Positions 1 through 9,244 of a stretch of 64,000 nucleotides of DNA are shown piece by piece. Source of the stretch: Brachybacterium saurashtrense. Lineage in GTDB: Bacteria > Actinomycetota > Actinomycetes > Actinomycetales > Dermabacteraceae. A model generated the notes under the pieces. The model was not told where the DNA came from and searched no databases. It saw only the letters and a list, made by a program, of their open reading frames with translations. Position 1 is the first letter of the stretch. Each line of letters opens with the position of its first letter. The translations under genes and the position numbers were made by a program. The stretch lies in contig NZ_CP031356.1 in the NCBI RefSeq assembly GCF_003355475.1, forward strand, positions 2,046,001-2,110,000, written 5' to 3'.

Positions 1-123
1 CGCCACGATGGTGTCGCCGATGCTGGCGTAACGGCGACCGGAGCCACCGAGAACACGGATGCAGAGAATCTCCTTGGCACCCGTGTTGTCGGCGACCTTG
101 AGTCGCGACTCCTGCTGAATCAC
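1..123 (-). CDS. rplN: 50S ribosomal protein L14 (5' part only, cut by window edge)
   Basis: Large-subunit protein bL14/uL14, which binds 23S rRNA near the bridge to the small subunit. The 41 visible codons read from a GTG start ([18 protein letters not shown]...) and match the conserved L14 N-terminus, including the VADNTGAK segment. An AGGAGAA Shine-Dalgarno lies just upstream of the GTG. The rest of the gene lies beyond base 1. It is the first gene of the spc operon, here separated from rpsQ by a plus-strand gene and served by its own promoter at 436-464. Confidence 0.95.
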   Translation of the reverse strand, partial: MIQQESRLKVADNTGAKEILCIRVLGGSGRRYASIGDTIVA

Positions 124-435
124 TCGTTCTCCTATCGTCTCACCGGTTCTCTTCCCACCCGCGGGAGCGGGCAGGCCGAGCCTGGCGGAACGGAATGTGG
201 ACCATGCCCAGCATCGCCCCAGGTCAGAGAGTCGACCTCGGGCGCTGCCGGCGACCGGCGCCGGGCACCAAAAAACCCTCAGCCGGACTCAGGCACTGGC
301 GTGGTGAACGCGGGGCGTTCGCCTCTGGTGCGAGGTCTCCGACGAGGAGGGATCGGGCGGTGCCGGATCCTGCCGCGGACCTCCACGCCCCGCGACCCCG
401 AGGGGCACGACGCACAGCTGTCCGGCAACCGTTCA

Positions 436-464
436 AGACTACGCTCCCGCTCCCCGCCTGTCAC
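436..464 (-). promoter_or_regulatory. Promoter for the rplN (spc) operon
   Basis: On the minus strand a -35-like GTGACA (459-464) is followed after exactly 17 bases by TAGTCT (436-441). This gives a predicted start near 429 and a leader of about 300 nt before rplN at 123. The leader (124-428) holds no convincing ORF. It contains a T6 run on the minus strand (270-275) preceded by a weak hairpin, and several GC-rich stems, so cis-regulation is possible but unproven. Confidence 0.5.
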
Positions 465-530
465 CCCTGCGGGACGAGCCGCGCAGTGTGTGCTTGCTCT
501 CCCGCCCGGGGTGCGGAGTAGGTTCTGCTC

Positions 531-938
531 ATGATCGACATCGATGTGGCACGACGGCTGCGCGACGCGGGGCTCGCGTGGGAGCCGGCCGACGGCGACC
601 GCTTCGCGCTCGAGGTCGAGGCGCTGCGGGAGGAGACCTTCATGCTCGCCTCGATGGTGATCGAGCGCGGCGTGGGGCGCACGGGCGTGGAGCTGTTCCG
701 CTTCAACGGCACCACCGAGTGGGCGCTGGACGCCGTGGAGCGCGAGGAGGCGATCTGGGTCCCGCGGGAGGACCAGCTGCGCGAGGCCCTCGGCGCGGCG
801 TTCCGCGCGCTGCGGCGGGAGGAGGACGGCACCTTCGTGGTCACCGTGCTCCCCGCGGGCGGTGCGGAGCGCGAGGTGCGGGCGCCGCACGCCGAGGACG
901 CCCTGGCCGGGGCACTGCTGCTCCACCTCACCGGGTGA
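531..938 (+). CDS. Conserved actinobacterial protein of unknown function (CpaE-misnamed family)
   Basis: A 135-residue soluble protein beginning MIDIDVARRLRDAGLAWEP, with a conserved middle FNGTTEWALD and WVPREDQLR. From memory this matches a small actinobacterial family often labelled pilus assembly protein CpaE in databases. It has no Walker motif and no other CpaE feature, so the label should not be trusted. No signal peptide or membrane segment is visible. It sits alone on the plus strand between rpsQ and rplN. A TAGGTT hexamer (519-524) ends 6 bases before the ATG, suggesting a leaderless transcript. Function unknown. Confidence 0.85.
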   Translation: MIDIDVARRLRDAGLAWEPADGDRFALEVEALREETFMLASMVIERGVGRTGVELFRFNGTTEWALDAVEREEAIWVPREDQLREALGAAFRALRREEDGTFVVTVLPAGGAEREVRAPHAEDALAGALLLHLTG

Positions 939-998
939 CGCGCGCTCGGCTGCGCGACGCGCGACGCACCGTGTGCGGCAGGACGCGCCGCGCGACGC

Positions 999-1040
999 GA
1001 GAAGGGCCGGCCCTCCCCTGCGGGAGGACCGGCCCTTCTC
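999..1040. terminator. Bidirectional terminator hairpin after rpsQ and the gene at 531
   Basis: Inverted repeat with an 18-bp stem (999-1017 with 1022-1040, one mismatch) and a CTGC loop. It lies between the converging ends of the plus-strand gene (938) and rpsQ (1076). There is no T-run on either side. Confidence 0.8.
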
Positions 1041-1075
1041 AGGCGCCGGGGGCGGTCACGCGGACCGCCCGCGGA

Positions 1076-1402
1076 TCACTTGGCGCGCTCGAGGATCTCC
1101 ACCAGACGCCACCGCTTGGTCGCGGAGGTCGGGCGGGTCTCCATGACGAGCACACGGTCGCCGATGCCGGCGGTGTTCTCCTCGTCATGCGCCTTGAACT
1201 TGCTGGTCTTGGTCGTGACCTTGCCGTACCGCGCGTGCTTCACGCGCTCCTCGACCTCGACGACGATGGTCTTGTCCATCTTGTCGGAGACGACGAAGCC
1301 GCGAAGGGTCTTGCGGTAGGGACGCTCGTGGGACGACGCGTGCGCGCCCTCCTTGTCGAGCTCCTCGACGGCCGGGGTCTCGGCCTGGGTGTTATCAGTC
1401 AT
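1076..1402 (-). CDS. rpsQ: 30S ribosomal protein S17
   Basis: Primary 16S rRNA-binding protein of the small subunit, about 108 residues. The conserved core starts near [20 protein letters not shown] and continues through [17 protein letters not shown] to the [14 protein letters not shown] end. The ATG at 1402 is preferred because GAGGAA lies about 6 bases upstream. A GTG at 1426 that overlaps the rpmC stop would add eight residues but lacks a good ribosome site. The first 26 residues are an acidic, poorly conserved extension common in actinobacterial S17. Last gene of the S10 operon, followed by the 999-1040 terminator. Confidence 0.93.
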   Translation of the reverse strand: MTDNTQAETPAVEELDKEGAHASSHERPYRKTLRGFVVSDKMDKTIVVEVEERVKHARYGKVTTKTSKFKAHDEENTAGIGDRVLVMETRPTSATKRWRLVEILERAK

Positions 1403-1422
1403 CTCTGTTCCTCGCTCCGTGG

Positions 1423-1656
1423 TCACTCGGCCGCGCCGGGCGCCTGACGGATGCCCAGCTCGCGCTCGCGCAGGATCGTGTAGATCCGTGCGATGTCCTT
1501 CTTGACGGACCGCAGACGGCCGGAGCTCTCGAGCTGACCCGTGGCGGACTGGAAACGGAGCTTGAACAGCTCGTCCTTCGCCTTCGCCAGCTCCTCGGCC
1601 AGCTTCACGTCGTCCAGCTTGTCGAGTTCATCGGCGGTGAGCTTGGTCGCTGCCAT
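1423..1656 (-). CDS. rpmC: 50S ribosomal protein L29
   Basis: Small helical protein at the exit-tunnel rim of the large subunit; 77 residues, normal for the family. It shows the two-helix L29 pattern ([20 protein letters not shown] and [11 protein letters not shown], then [12 protein letters not shown]). The start codon overlaps the rplP stop as TGATG, implying translational coupling in the S10 operon. Confidence 0.95.
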   Translation of the reverse strand: MAATKLTADELDKLDDVKLAEELAKAKDELFKLRFQSATGQLESSGRLRSVKKDIARIYTILRERELGIRQAPGAAE

Positions 1657-2075
1657 CAGATGTCACCACTCTCTCGGCTCAGGATGCGGCACTTCATGGG
1701 GAGCTTGTGCATCGCCAGGCGCAGCGCCTCGCGAGCCACCTCCTCCTCGACACCGGCGACCTCGAACATGACGCGTCCCGGCTTGATGTTGGCGATCCAC
1801 CACTCGACCGAACCCTTGCCGGAGCCCATGCGGACCTCGGCAGGCTTCTTGGTGAGCGGACGATCGGGGTAGATGTTGATGAACACCTTGCCGCCACGCT
1901 TCATGTAGCGGGTCATGGCGATACGAGCCGCCTCGATCTGACGGTTGGTGACGTACGCCGGCGCGAGCGCCTGGATGCCGTACTCACCGAATGCCAGGTC
2001 GGTGCCGCCCTTGGCCATGCCGCTGCGGGTCGGGTGGTGCTGCTTGCGGTGCTTGGTCCTGCGGGGGATCAGCAT
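1656..2075 (-). CDS. rplP: 50S ribosomal protein L16
   Basis: Large-subunit protein near the A-site tRNA elbow; 139 residues, the expected length. Diagnostic segments include [14 protein letters not shown] at the start, [13 protein letters not shown], and the [20 protein letters not shown] loop that reaches toward the peptidyl-transferase centre. It starts 5 bases after the rpsC stop in the S10 operon. Confidence 0.97.
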   Translation of the reverse strand: MLIPRRTKHRKQHHPTRSGMAKGGTDLAFGEYGIQALAPAYVTNRQIEAARIAMTRYMKRGGKVFINIYPDRPLTKKPAEVRMGSGKGSVEWWIANIKPGRVMFEVAGVEEEVAREALRLAMHKLPMKCRILSRESGDI

Positions 2076-2080
2076 GTCGC

Positions 2081-2923
2081 TCAGGCCTCCGTTCCGGACT
2101 GCTGTGCGGGAGCGGCGGCCTGCTCGGCGGGAGCCGCGGCCGGAGCAGCGGACTGCTCGGCGTTGTCCCCACGACGCGCGGAGGCGTTGCGCTCGTTACG
2201 ACGGCCGCGCGGGCGCTCGGCACGCGGGCCGCGTCCGCCGGAGCGGGGACCCTGCGAGGCGGCCTGCTGGGCCGCGAGCTCCTTGGCGGTGACGTCGCCC
2301 TTGTAGATCCACACCTTCACGCCGATGCGGCCGAAGGCGGTGCGGGCCTCGTAGAAGCCGTAGTCGATGTTCGCGCGGAGGGTGTGCAGCGGCACGCGCC
2401 CCTCGCGGTAGAACTCGTTGCGGCTCATCTCGGCGCCGCCGAGACGGCCGGAGACGGCCACTCGGATGCCCTTCGCGCCGGCGCGCTGCGCGGACTGCAT
2501 GCCCTTGCGCATCGCACGACGGAAGGAGACACGGGCGGCGAGCTGCTCGGCGATGCCCTGCGCGACCAGCTGCGCATCGGCCTCGGGGTTCTTCACCTCG
2601 AGGATGTTCAGCTGGATCTGCTTGCCGGTGAGCTTCTCCAGCTCACCGCGCAGACGCTCGGCCTCCGCGCCGCGACGCCCGATGACGATGCCCGGGCGGG
2701 CGGTGTGGAGATCGACGCGGACTCGATCACGGGTGCGCTCGATCTCGACCTTGGAGATGCCGGCCCGCTCCATGCCCTTGGACATGAGGTTGCGGATCGC
2801 GACGTCTTCCTTCACGTAGTCGCGATACCGCTGACCCTCCTTGGAGGAGTCGGCGAACCACCGGCTGCTGTGCTCCGTGGTGATCCCGAGGCGGAACCCG
2901 TTGGGATTGATCTTCTGACCCAT
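2081..2923 (-). CDS. rpsC: 30S ribosomal protein S3
   Basis: Small-subunit protein lining the mRNA entry tunnel; 280 residues. The N-terminus [13 protein letters not shown], the KH motif [14 protein letters not shown] and the C-domain [20 protein letters not shown] are all present. After about residue 218 there is a basic Gly/Arg-rich stretch and then an Ala/Gln/Pro tail, a low-complexity extension usual in actinobacteria and absent from the E. coli protein. It lies 12 bases after rplV. Confidence 0.97.
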   Translation of the reverse strand: MGQKINPNGFRLGITTEHSSRWFADSSKEGQRYRDYVKEDVAIRNLMSKGMERAGISKVEIERTRDRVRVDLHTARPGIVIGRRGAEAERLRGELEKLTGKQIQLNILEVKNPEADAQLVAQGIAEQLAARVSFRRAMRKGMQSAQRAGAKGIRVAVSGRLGGAEMSRNEFYREGRVPLHTLRANIDYGFYEARTAFGRIGVKVWIYKGDVTAKELAAQQAASQGPRSGGRGPRAERPRGRRNERNASARRGDNAEQSAAPAAAPAEQAAAPAQQSGTEA

Positions 2924-2935
2924 ACGTTCGGCTCC

Positions 2936-3289
2936 TTACTTGTTCACGGGAGCGACCACCACGGTGACGTGGCTGGTGCGCTTCTTGATCTGGAAGGCTC
3001 GACCCTGTGCACGCGGCTGGAACCGCTTCATGGTCGGGCCCTCGTCGACGAATGCGGCGGAGACGACGAGCTCGCGCTCATCGAAGCGCTCCCCCGCCTG
3101 GTCTGCCTTGACCCGCGCGTTGGCGATCGCGGACTCGACGAGCTTGAGGACGGGCTCGCTGGCGGCCTGCGGGGCGAACCGCAGGGTGTCCAGGGCCTCG
3201 GCCGTGCTCTTGCCACGAATCAGGTCCACAACGCGGCGAGCCTTCATGGGCGACATGCGGAGGTACCGCACCTGCGCCTTGGCTTCCAT
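2936..3289 (-). CDS. rplV: 50S ribosomal protein L22
   Basis: Exit-tunnel protein of the large subunit, 117 residues. Recognised by [20 protein letters not shown] at the start, the helical core, and the C-terminal hairpin [22 protein letters not shown] that reaches into the tunnel. The ATG at 3289 has AGGA about 5 bases upstream. An in-frame ATG at 3340, next to the rpsS stop, would add 17 residues but fits the family less well. Confidence 0.95.
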   Translation of the reverse strand: MEAKAQVRYLRMSPMKARRVVDLIRGKSTAEALDTLRFAPQAASEPVLKLVESAIANARVKADQAGERFDERELVVSAAFVDEGPTMKRFQPRAQGRAFQIKKRTSHVTVVVAPVNK

Positions 3290-3341
3290 TGCTTCCTGCT
3301 TTCTCTCGAGTTCGAGAAGTGCAGTCGCTGCTGACGTCATG

Positions 3342-3623
3342 TCAGCGACGACGGCCCTTCTTGTCGTCCTTCTCGTGGCCCTTGAAAGTCCGCGTGGGAG
3401 CGAACTCGCCGAGCTTGTGGCCGACCATCGACTCGGTGACGAACACCGAGACGTGCTTGCGACCGTCGTGCACTGCGAAGGTGTGGCCGAGGAAGTCCGG
3501 GGTGATGACCGAACGACGCGACCAGGTCTTGATGAGGTTCTTGGTGCCCTTCTCGTTCTGGGCGTCCACCTTCTTCTGAAGGTGGTCGTCCACGAAGGGG
3601 CCCTTGGCGATACTGCGAGGCAT
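3342..3623 (-). CDS. rpsS: 30S ribosomal protein S19
   Basis: Small-subunit head protein that contacts S13 and A-site tRNA; 93 residues. Contains the canonical [19 protein letters not shown], the [20 protein letters not shown] core, and a basic C-terminus. Mid-operon gene, 18 bases downstream of rplB. Confidence 0.97.
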   Translation of the reverse strand: MPRSIAKGPFVDDHLQKKVDAQNEKGTKNLIKTWSRRSVITPDFLGHTFAVHDGRKHVSVFVTESMVGHKLGEFAPTRTFKGHEKDDKKGRRR

Positions 3624-3641
3624 GGTCTGTGCTTCTCCCTA

Positions 3642-4478
3642 TCAGCGCTTCTTGCCGGTCCGACGGCGGCGCACGATGAGCTTGTCGCTCTCCTTGCCCG
3701 GCCGGCGGGTACGGCCCTCGGGCTGACCCCAGGGCGACACCGGATGACGACCACCGGAGGTGCGGCCCTCGCCGCCGCCGTGCGGGTGATCGATGGGGTT
3801 CATGACCACGCCGCGCACGTGGGGGCGCTTGCCCTTCCAGCGCATGCGACCGGCCTTGCCCCAGTTGATGTTGGACTGCTCGGCGTTGCCGACCTCGCCG
3901 ATGGTGGCGCGGCAGCGGGCGTCGACGTTCCGGATCTCGCCGGAGGGCATGCGCAGCTGCGCGTACGGGCCCTCCTTCGCGACCAGCTGCACGGAGGCGC
4001 CGGCCGAGCGGGCGATCTTGGCACCGCCGCCGGGGCGCAGCTCGATCGCGTGGATCACGGTGCCCAGCGGGATGTTCTTCAGCGGCATGTTGTTGCCGGG
4101 CTTGATGTCGGAGCCGGGACCGTTCTCGATCCAGTCGCCCTGACGCAGCTTGGCCGGCGCGAGGATGTAGCGCTTCTCGCCGTCCAGGTAGTGCAGCAGC
4201 GCGATGCGCGCCGTGCGGTTGGGGTCGTACTCGATGTGCGCGACCTTGGCCTTGACGCCGTCCTTGTCGTGACGACGGAAGTCGATCACGCGGTAGGCCC
4301 GCTTGTGGCCGCCGCCCCGGTGACGGGAGGTGATGCGACCGTTGCTGTTGCGGCCGCCGGTCTTGGACAGCGGGCGCACCAGGGACTTCTCCGGCGTGGA
4401 CCGGGTGACCTCGACGAAGTCGGCGCCACTCGAGCCGCGACGACCGGGGGTGGTCGGCTTGCTCTTACGAATTGCCAT
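3642..4478 (-). CDS. rplB: 50S ribosomal protein L2
   Basis: Core large-subunit protein needed for subunit joining and peptidyl transfer; 278 residues. The conserved [18 protein letters not shown], the SH3-like core and the C-terminal [20 protein letters not shown] are intact, including the invariant His of the PHGGGEG segment. The ATG lies 43 bases after the rplW stop. Normal length, no anomaly. Confidence 0.98.
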   Translation of the reverse strand: MAIRKSKPTTPGRRGSSGADFVEVTRSTPEKSLVRPLSKTGGRNSNGRITSRHRGGGHKRAYRVIDFRRHDKDGVKAKVAHIEYDPNRTARIALLHYLDGEKRYILAPAKLRQGDWIENGPGSDIKPGNNMPLKNIPLGTVIHAIELRPGGGAKIARSAGASVQLVAKEGPYAQLRMPSGEIRNVDARCRATIGEVGNAEQSNINWGKAGRMRWKGKRPHVRGVVMNPIDHPHGGGEGRTSGGRHPVSPWGQPEGRTRRPGKESDKLIVRRRRTGKKR

Positions 4479-4521
4479 GTGGGTTTCCCTCAGACTCTCT
4501 GCTCCTCGGAGATCGGACGCC

Positions 4522-4824
4522 TCAGGCGACCGACCCTCCGAAGATGTCGATGGCTCCGTCGGTCAGGGTCACGATGGCGCGCTTGGTGTCCTTGCGCTTG
4601 CCCATCCCGAAGCGCGTGCGACGCGACTTGCCCTGACGGTTGATCGTGTTGACCGAGGAGACCGTGACGTCGAAGATCTTCTCGACGGCGATCTTGATCT
4701 CGGTCTTGTTGGCGTCGGCAGCCACCAGGAAGGTGTACTTGCCCTCGTCCATCAGCCCGTAGCTCTTCTCGGAGACGACCGGGGCCAGCAGGACGTCGCG
4801 GGGATCCTTGTTCAGCGCGCTCAC
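4522..4824 (-). CDS. rplW: 50S ribosomal protein L23
   Basis: Exit-tunnel rim protein and docking site for trigger factor and SRP; 100 residues. The [17 protein letters not shown] segment and [20 protein letters not shown] are diagnostic. Its ATG overlaps the rplD stop (ATGA), implying coupled translation with L4. Confidence 0.96.
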   Translation of the reverse strand: MSALNKDPRDVLLAPVVSEKSYGLMDEGKYTFLVAADANKTEIKIAVEKIFDVTVSSVNTINRQGKSRRTRFGMGKRKDTKRAIVTLTDGAIDIFGGSVA

Positions 4825-5765
4825 TTGGCGGCCTCCTCATCCGACGAGGCGGACTCCTTGACCGCGTTCACGAAGCCGGCGGCCTTGGCGGCCTCCTCGC
4901 TCGCGAACCAGACCTCGGCCTTGGTGCGGCCGTACCACGGGGAGTCCGGGGTGTGGAACTTCATCGAGTCCTGGTTGCCCTTGATGGTGAAGCCCGCCGG
5001 CGCGGAGCCGTCGGCCGCGGGGGTCGCGGAACCCTCACCGAAGGGACCCTCGGCGGCGGCCGGGGCGGCCGCGGCGGCCGGGGCCGTAGCAGCAGCCTTC
5101 GCCGCGGCGAAGGTCGAGGTGGGCAGGGCCAGGGTCGCCTGGGCCACGAAGTCCTCGAGCGCACCGGCGGTGAAGACCACGTCGTCGGAGAGCATGACGT
5201 CGTAGGTGTTCACCTGGTCCGCGTACAGGACGTGGGTGGTCGGCAGGTTGCGCGTGCTCAGCGCGCCCAGGTCGTCGTCGCGGCGCACGATCACCAGGAG
5301 GTGACGACGGTCCGAGATGTTCGACAGGGTCTGGCGCGCGGCCTTCGTCGAGACGGCCTCGCCCGCAAGGAGCGAGGAGACGACGTGGACGCGGCCGTTG
5401 CGGGCCCGATCCGAGAGGGCACCGCGCAGGGCGGCGGCCTTCATCTTCTTCGGGGTGCGCTGGCTGTACTCGCGCGGGACGGGGCCGTGGACGGTGCCGC
5501 CGCCGGTGAACTGCGGGGCGCGCAGCGAGCCCTGACGGGCACGGCCGGTGCCCTTCTGCTTCCAGGGCTTCTTGCCGCCGCCGCGCACCTCGGCGCGGGT
5601 CTTGGCCTTGTGGGTGCCCTGACGGGACGCCGCCTGCTGGGCGACGACCACCTGGTGGATCAGGGCCACGTTGGTCTGCACGTCGAAGATCGACGCGGGC
5701 AGCTCGACGGAGCCGGACTTCTTGCCGGCCGGGTCGAGCACGTCGACGGTCAGATTCGCTGCCAT
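4821..5765 (-). CDS. rplD: 50S ribosomal protein L4 with extra C-terminal domain
   Basis: Large-subunit protein lining the exit tunnel. Residues 1 to about 215 are a complete L4, with [20 protein letters not shown] in the tunnel loop and [14 protein letters not shown]. The protein is 314 residues, roughly 100 longer than the usual 205-220. After an Ala-rich linker (about 218-257) comes a compact segment at 258-299 (bases 4869-4994) with [28 protein letters not shown] and an AAGF end. This looks like a folded add-on, not random tail. From memory, similar IKGN...H.P.SP.Y...T.AEVWF...AGF modules occur on some actinobacterial L17 tails. Its role on the ribosome is unknown. Coupled to rplW by an ATGA overlap. 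Confidence 0.95.
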   Translation of the reverse strand: MAANLTVDVLDPAGKKSGSVELPASIFDVQTNVALIHQVVVAQQAASRQGTHKAKTRAEVRGGGKKPWKQKGTGRARQGSLRAPQFTGGGTVHGPVPREYSQRTPKKMKAAALRGALSDRARNGRVHVVSSLLAGEAVSTKAARQTLSNISDRRHLLVIVRRDDDLGALSTRNLPTTHVLYADQVNTYDVMLSDDVVFTAGALEDFVAQATLALPTSTFAAAKAAATAPAAAAAPAAAEGPFGEGSATPAADGSAPAGFTIKGNQDSMKFHTPDSPWYGRTKAEVWFASEEAAKAAGFVNAVKESASSDEEAAK

Positions 5766-5770
5766 CGGGC

Positions 5771-6451
5771 TCAGGCCTCCTTCGCGGGGCTCTTGACAGC
5801 CGAGCGGACGAGCACGAGACCGCCCTTGGCGCCGGGGACGGCACCCTTGACGAGCACGAGGCCCTTCTCGACGTCGACCGCGTGAACGGTCAGGTTCTGG
5901 ACACTGGTGCGGTCGCCGCCCATGCGGCCAGCCATGCGCTGACCCTTGAACACGCGACCGGGGGTGGAGGCGCCGCCGATGGAGCCGGGCTTGCGGTGGT
6001 TGCGGTGCTGGCCGTGAGTGGCGCTGACACCGGCGAACCCGTGGCGCTTCATGACGCCCGCGGTGCCCTTGCCCTTGGAGGTGCCGACGACGTCGACCTT
6101 CTGGCCGGCGGTGAAGATCGAGGCGTCGATCTCCTGGCCGAGGGTGTAGTCGGCGGCGTCGACGGTGCGCAGCTCGACGAGGTGGCGACGCGGGGTCACG
6201 CCGGCCTTCTCGAAGTGGCCGCGCAGCGGCTGGGACACCTTGCGCGGATCGATCTGCCCGAAGGCGATCTGCACGGCGTCGTAGCCGTCGGTCTCGACGG
6301 AGCGGATCTGGGTGACGACGTTCGCACCGGTCTGCACGACGGTCACGGGGACGAGCTTGCCGTTCTCGTCCCAGACCTGGGTCATGCCGAGCTTGGTGCC
6401 GAGCACGCCGGACACGGGAGCGGCCTTCTGGCCGGTCAGTTCGTTGCTCAT
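5771..6451 (-). CDS. rplC: 50S ribosomal protein L3
   Basis: Early-assembly large-subunit protein near the peptidyl-transferase centre; 226 residues. Shows [20 protein letters not shown] at the start and the loop [19 protein letters not shown], followed by [20 protein letters not shown]. The ATG at 6451 is chosen because GAGGGTG lies upstream at a suitable distance. GTG codons at 6460 and 6457 would add two or three residues. It is 11 bases downstream of rpsJ. Confidence 0.96.
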   Translation of the reverse strand: MSNELTGQKAAPVSGVLGTKLGMTQVWDENGKLVPVTVVQTGANVVTQIRSVETDGYDAVQIAFGQIDPRKVSQPLRGHFEKAGVTPRRHLVELRTVDAADYTLGQEIDASIFTAGQKVDVVGTSKGKGTAGVMKRHGFAGVSATHGQHRNHRKPGSIGGASTPGRVFKGQRMAGRMGGDRTSVQNLTVHAVDVEKGLVLVKGAVPGAKGGLVLVRSAVKSPAKEA

Positions 6452-6462
6452 CTCCACCACCC

Positions 6463-6771
6463 TCAGAGCTTGATCTCGATGTTGACGTCCGCGGGCAGGT
6501 CGAGACGCATGAGCGAGTCCACGGCCTTGGGCGTGGGATCGACGATGTCGATCAGTCGCTTGTGCGTGCGCATCTCGAAGTGCTCACGGGAGTCCTTGTA
6601 CTTGTGGGGAGAACGGATCACGCAGAACACGTTCTTCTCGGTCGGCAGCGGCACCGGGCCCACCACGGTCGCGCCCGCGCTGGTGACCGTCTCGACGATC
6701 TTGCGCGCCGAGCTGTCGATCACCTCGTGGTCGTACGACTTGAGCCGGATGCGGATCTTCTGTCCCGCCAT
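6463..6771 (-). CDS. rpsJ: 30S ribosomal protein S10
   Basis: Small-subunit head protein, also the NusE partner in antitermination; 102 residues, normal. Begins [19 protein letters not shown] and contains [19 protein letters not shown] and the [15 protein letters not shown] segment. First gene of the S10 operon, with AGGA upstream and a leader of about 260 nt from the promoter at 7038-7067. Confidence 0.97.
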   Translation of the reverse strand: MAGQKIRIRLKSYDHEVIDSSARKIVETVTSAGATVVGPVPLPTEKNVFCVIRSPHKYKDSREHFEMRTHKRLIDIVDPTPKAVDSLMRLDLPADVNIEIKL

Positions 6772-6800
6772 GGCGTCCTGTCTCTCTTCTCGTCTGGCAT

Positions 6801-6995
6801 GGAGGCAGCCGCCTCCCGGTACCCGAGGACGGGCGTGTCGGCCTCCGCGGGGCGCATGAGCCCAGCAGGGAGCCGCCGTGAGTCGGCTGCATCTGCGACT
6901 GATCCCTGTGACGATGCGCGCTCCGCGCCATGGGGCGCGGTTCGCATCCTCGGGACGGGCCTCATCCGGTGATCATTCGCCGAGGAGATCCTCGG
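6801..6995 (-). promoter_or_regulatory. Structured 5' leader of the S10 operon
   Basis: The untranslated stretch between the predicted start and rpsJ can form at least three simple hairpins: 6980-6995 (6-bp stem), 6923-6940 (7-bp stem) and 6801-6816 (GGAGGC/GCCTCC), the last ending about 15 bases before the rpsJ ribosome site. L4 autoregulation of S10 leaders is known in E. coli; whether this leader responds to L4 is not shown. Confidence 0.35.
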
Positions 6996-7037
6996 AGAAC
7001 GGAACCGGGCATGTCGGCCCGCGCAGACAACTCGAAC

Positions 7038-7067
7038 AGTCTGCCAGAGGGCCGAGCGCTCCCACAA
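7038..7067 (-). promoter_or_regulatory. Promoter for the S10 operon
   Basis: Minus-strand TTGTGG (7062-7067), an 18-base spacer, then CAGACT (7038-7043). The surrounding GGCAGAC...GTCTGC forms a short inverted repeat. It is the best-placed housekeeping-type promoter in the 500-base gap between ngcG and rpsJ. Confidence 0.45.
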
Positions 7068-7096
7068 GGTGCACCCAGGTGCACCCGGTCACAGAT

Positions 7097-7137
7097 CACG
7101 CCCCCGCCCGTCGGGCGGGCCGGCGGGCGGGGGCGTG
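7097..7137. terminator. Terminator hairpin after the NgcEFG operon
   Basis: Perfect 14-bp inverted repeat (CACGCCCCCGCCCG, 7097-7110, with 7124-7137) and a 13-base GC-rich loop. It lies about 140 bases past the ngcG stop and just upstream of the S10 promoter. No T-run. Two adjacent copies of AGGTGCACCC occupy 7068-7087. Confidence 0.6.
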
Positions 7138-7274
7138 AGCGAAGGAGCACGAGGCCGACGACGCGCGCCGCCGGGACGGAAGTGCGGGAGCGCGAGCACC
7201 GGCGCCGGATCGCGGGGACGGCACCGTCGGTGCGGGACCGTGGGCGCAGAGGCCCCGGCCGCGGGCCCCGGCCG

Positions 7275-8219
7275 TCACTTGCTGGTGCTGGGCCCCACCC
7301 CGCCCTGCAGCTGGCGCTGGAAGACGACGTAGACGATCAGCACCGGGATCACCGTGATCACCACGGAGGCGAACATGCCGCCCCAGTCCACCTGATACCC
7401 CTGCTGCGCCTGGAGGTTGACCAGGCCCTGCGCGAGCACGTAGTTGCTGCGCTCGGTGTTCAGCACCAGCGGCAGCAGGTACTGGTTCCACATGCCCAGG
7501 AAGTTGAAGATCGCCACGGAGGCCAAGCCCGGCTTCGCCATGGGCAGCATCACCTGGAAGAAGGTGCGGAAGTCCCCCGCGCCGTCGATCGACGCTGCCT
7601 CGCCGATCTCGTCCGGCAGGCTGGTGAAGAACGAGTGCAGGAAGAACACCGTGAACGGCAGCGCGAAGGCGACGTAGGCCATGATCACGCCCACCAGTCC
7701 AATCCGACCGCCGATCAGCCCCATGTTGTTCAGCACGAAGAACAGCGGGACCACGGCGAGGAAGATCGGGAAGGTGAGACCGGCGACCATCCCGTAGTAG
7801 ATGATCCGGTTGCCCGGGAAGCGGAAGCGTGCGAGCACGTAGGCGCACATCGCCCCTAGCAGCATCACCACCACCAGTCCGGCGCCCACCACGATCAGCG
7901 TGTTGAGGAAGTAGTCGCCGATGCGCGCCTCCTGCCAGGCGCGGGCATAGTTCGACCACTGCAGGTGCTCGGGCAGGCCGAAGGGGTCGGTGAGGATCTC
8001 ACGGGAGGTCTTCAGCGAGGTGTAGACGGTCCACAGCAGCGGGAGGATCACCAGCAGCGCCCACAGCGACAGCACCACGTGGTGCAGCGCCGAGAAGCCG
8101 CGTCCCTCCGCCGGGGTACGGCGACGGGGCGCGCGGCGGCGGGCGGGGTCCGAGGCGGGGTCGGCGGCGGGGTCGGTGGCGGGGGTGGTGCCGCCGGCGA
8201 GAGTGGTCTCGGCGCTCAT
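7275..8219 (-). CDS. ngcG: Aminosugar ABC transporter permease (NgcG-like)
   Basis: Second permease of a CUT1-type sugar importer, in the cytoplasmic membrane; 314 residues. The first ~40 residues are a Pro/Ala/Arg-rich cytosolic tail, followed by six predicted membrane helices. The EAA loop that contacts the ATPase is visible near residues 200-230 (EIGEAASIDGAGDFRTFF, then PMAKPG). Its start overlaps the upstream permease stop (ATGA). The MalG-type permease fold is clear; the aminosugar assignment rests on the binding protein upstream. Confidence 0.85.
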   Translation of the reverse strand: MSAETTLAGGTTPATDPAADPASDPARRRAPRRRTPAEGRGFSALHHVVLSLWALLVILPLLWTVYTSLKTSREILTDPFGLPEHLQWSNYARAWQEARIGDYFLNTLIVVGAGLVVVMLLGAMCAYVLARFRFPGNRIIYYGMVAGLTFPIFLAVVPLFFVLNNMGLIGGRIGLVGVIMAYVAFALPFTVFFLHSFFTSLPDEIGEAASIDGAGDFRTFFQVMLPMAKPGLASVAIFNFLGMWNQYLLPLVLNTERSNYVLAQGLVNLQAQQGYQVDWGGMFASVVITVIPVLIVYVVFQRQLQGGVGPSTSK

Positions 8220-9244
8220 CGCGTCTCCTTCTTCCCGCGGCCGAGACCGATGACCAGCACGGCCACCAGCATCGTCACCACGGCCATGATCACGCCCATG
8301 CCGCTGGCCTCGCCGTAGTTCCCCTCGGTGAAGGCCGTCTGGTACAGGTGCAGGGACACCACCTTGGTGCTGTTGGCGGTGCCGCCGTTGGGTGTCATCA
8401 CCGAGACGAAGGTGAACGCATCCAGGGCGAAGATGCCCATGTACACCAGCGCGGTGGAGATGTTGTCCCGCACCATGGGGGCCGCGATCTGCACCGCGGA
8501 GCGCAGGCGCCCGGCGCCGTCCAGGCGGGCCGCCTCCAGCACCTCCTGCGGGATGGACTTGATGCCCGCCACGAACAGCACCATGTAGAAGCCCACGAAG
8601 GTCCAGATGATCGCGAACGCCACGGCCGCCAGGGCGAACCGCTGATCGCCCAGCCAGGCGGTGGAGACGTGGTGCACCTCTTCGACGCCCACCAGGGACA
8701 GCACGCCGTTGACCGGCACCAGCAGCAGGTTCAGCACACCGTTCAGCAGGCCGCCGTTGGGGTGGTAGATGAAGTTGAACAGGATGCCCGTGATGACCGC
8801 CGGGACGGCATAGGGGAAGAAGCTGATCACGCGATAGAAGCCGGCGCCGCGCACGCCGCGCACGCCGCCGTGGGTGCTGCCGCCAATGGTGACCATGACC
8901 GCCAGCGCGTAGGCGAGCACGATGGTGACCGTGGGCAGCACCAGCAGCAGCACCAGGTTGTTGCGCAGCGACTTCCAGAACACCGCGTCGTCCAGGATGC
9001 GCTGGTAGTTCTCCAGGCCGATGAACGACATGGTGGGACTGATCCCGCTCCAGTCGGTCAGCGAGTAGTAGAACGACTGGGCGAACGGGGAGACGACGAA
9101 CATCAGGTACACCGCGAGCGGTATGCCCAGGAAGACGAGGAAGAAGAGCATCCGCCCCGGGGTGGGCACGCGCCGACGGCGGCGCACCACCTCGGGGGTG
9201 GGCGCCGCCGCGTGCGCTCCGACGTCGACGCCGGAAGCGGTCAT
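8216..9244 (-). CDS. ngcF: Aminosugar ABC transporter permease (NgcF-like)
   Basis: First permease of the importer; 342 residues. A basic N-terminal tail ends in RRRRRVPTPGR and is followed by a first membrane helix (FFLVFLGIPLAVYLMFVV). A periplasm-facing region, further helices and an EAA loop near 231-258 (EVLEAARLDGAGRLRSA) follow. The ATG at 9244 overlaps the stop of the binding-protein gene (ATGA), so the three genes are translationally coupled. MalF-type architecture. No ATP-binding subunit is encoded here, so a shared MsiK-like ATPase elsewhere is inferred. Confidence 0.85.
   Translation of the reverse strand: MTASGVDVGAHAAAPTPEVVRRRRRVPTPGRMLFFLVFLGIPLAVYLMFVVSPFAQSFYYSLTDWSGISPTMSFIGLENYQRILDDAVFWKSLRNNLVLLLVLPTVTIVLAYALAVMVTIGGSTHGGVRGVRGAGFYRVISFFPYAVPAVITGILFNFIYHPNGGLLNGVLNLLLVPVNGVLSLVGVEEVHHVSTAWLGDQRFALAAVAFAIIWTFVGFYMVLFVAGIKSIPQEVLEAARLDGAGRLRSAVQIAAPMVRDNISTALVYMGIFALDAFTFVSVMTPNGGTANSTKVVSLHLYQTAFTEGNYGEASGMGVIMAVVTMLVAVLVIGLGRGKKETR

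Noticed and set aside
276..300. Intrinsic terminator with T6 tail in the rplN leader
   Set aside because: The T6 run is real, but the sequence before it forms only a weak, interrupted stem; CTGAG is repeated in direct, not inverted, orientation.
3290..3754. N-terminal extension of rplV
   Set aside because: The extended frame lies over rpsS and part of rplB; L22 begins at the ATG at 3289 with a good ribosome site.
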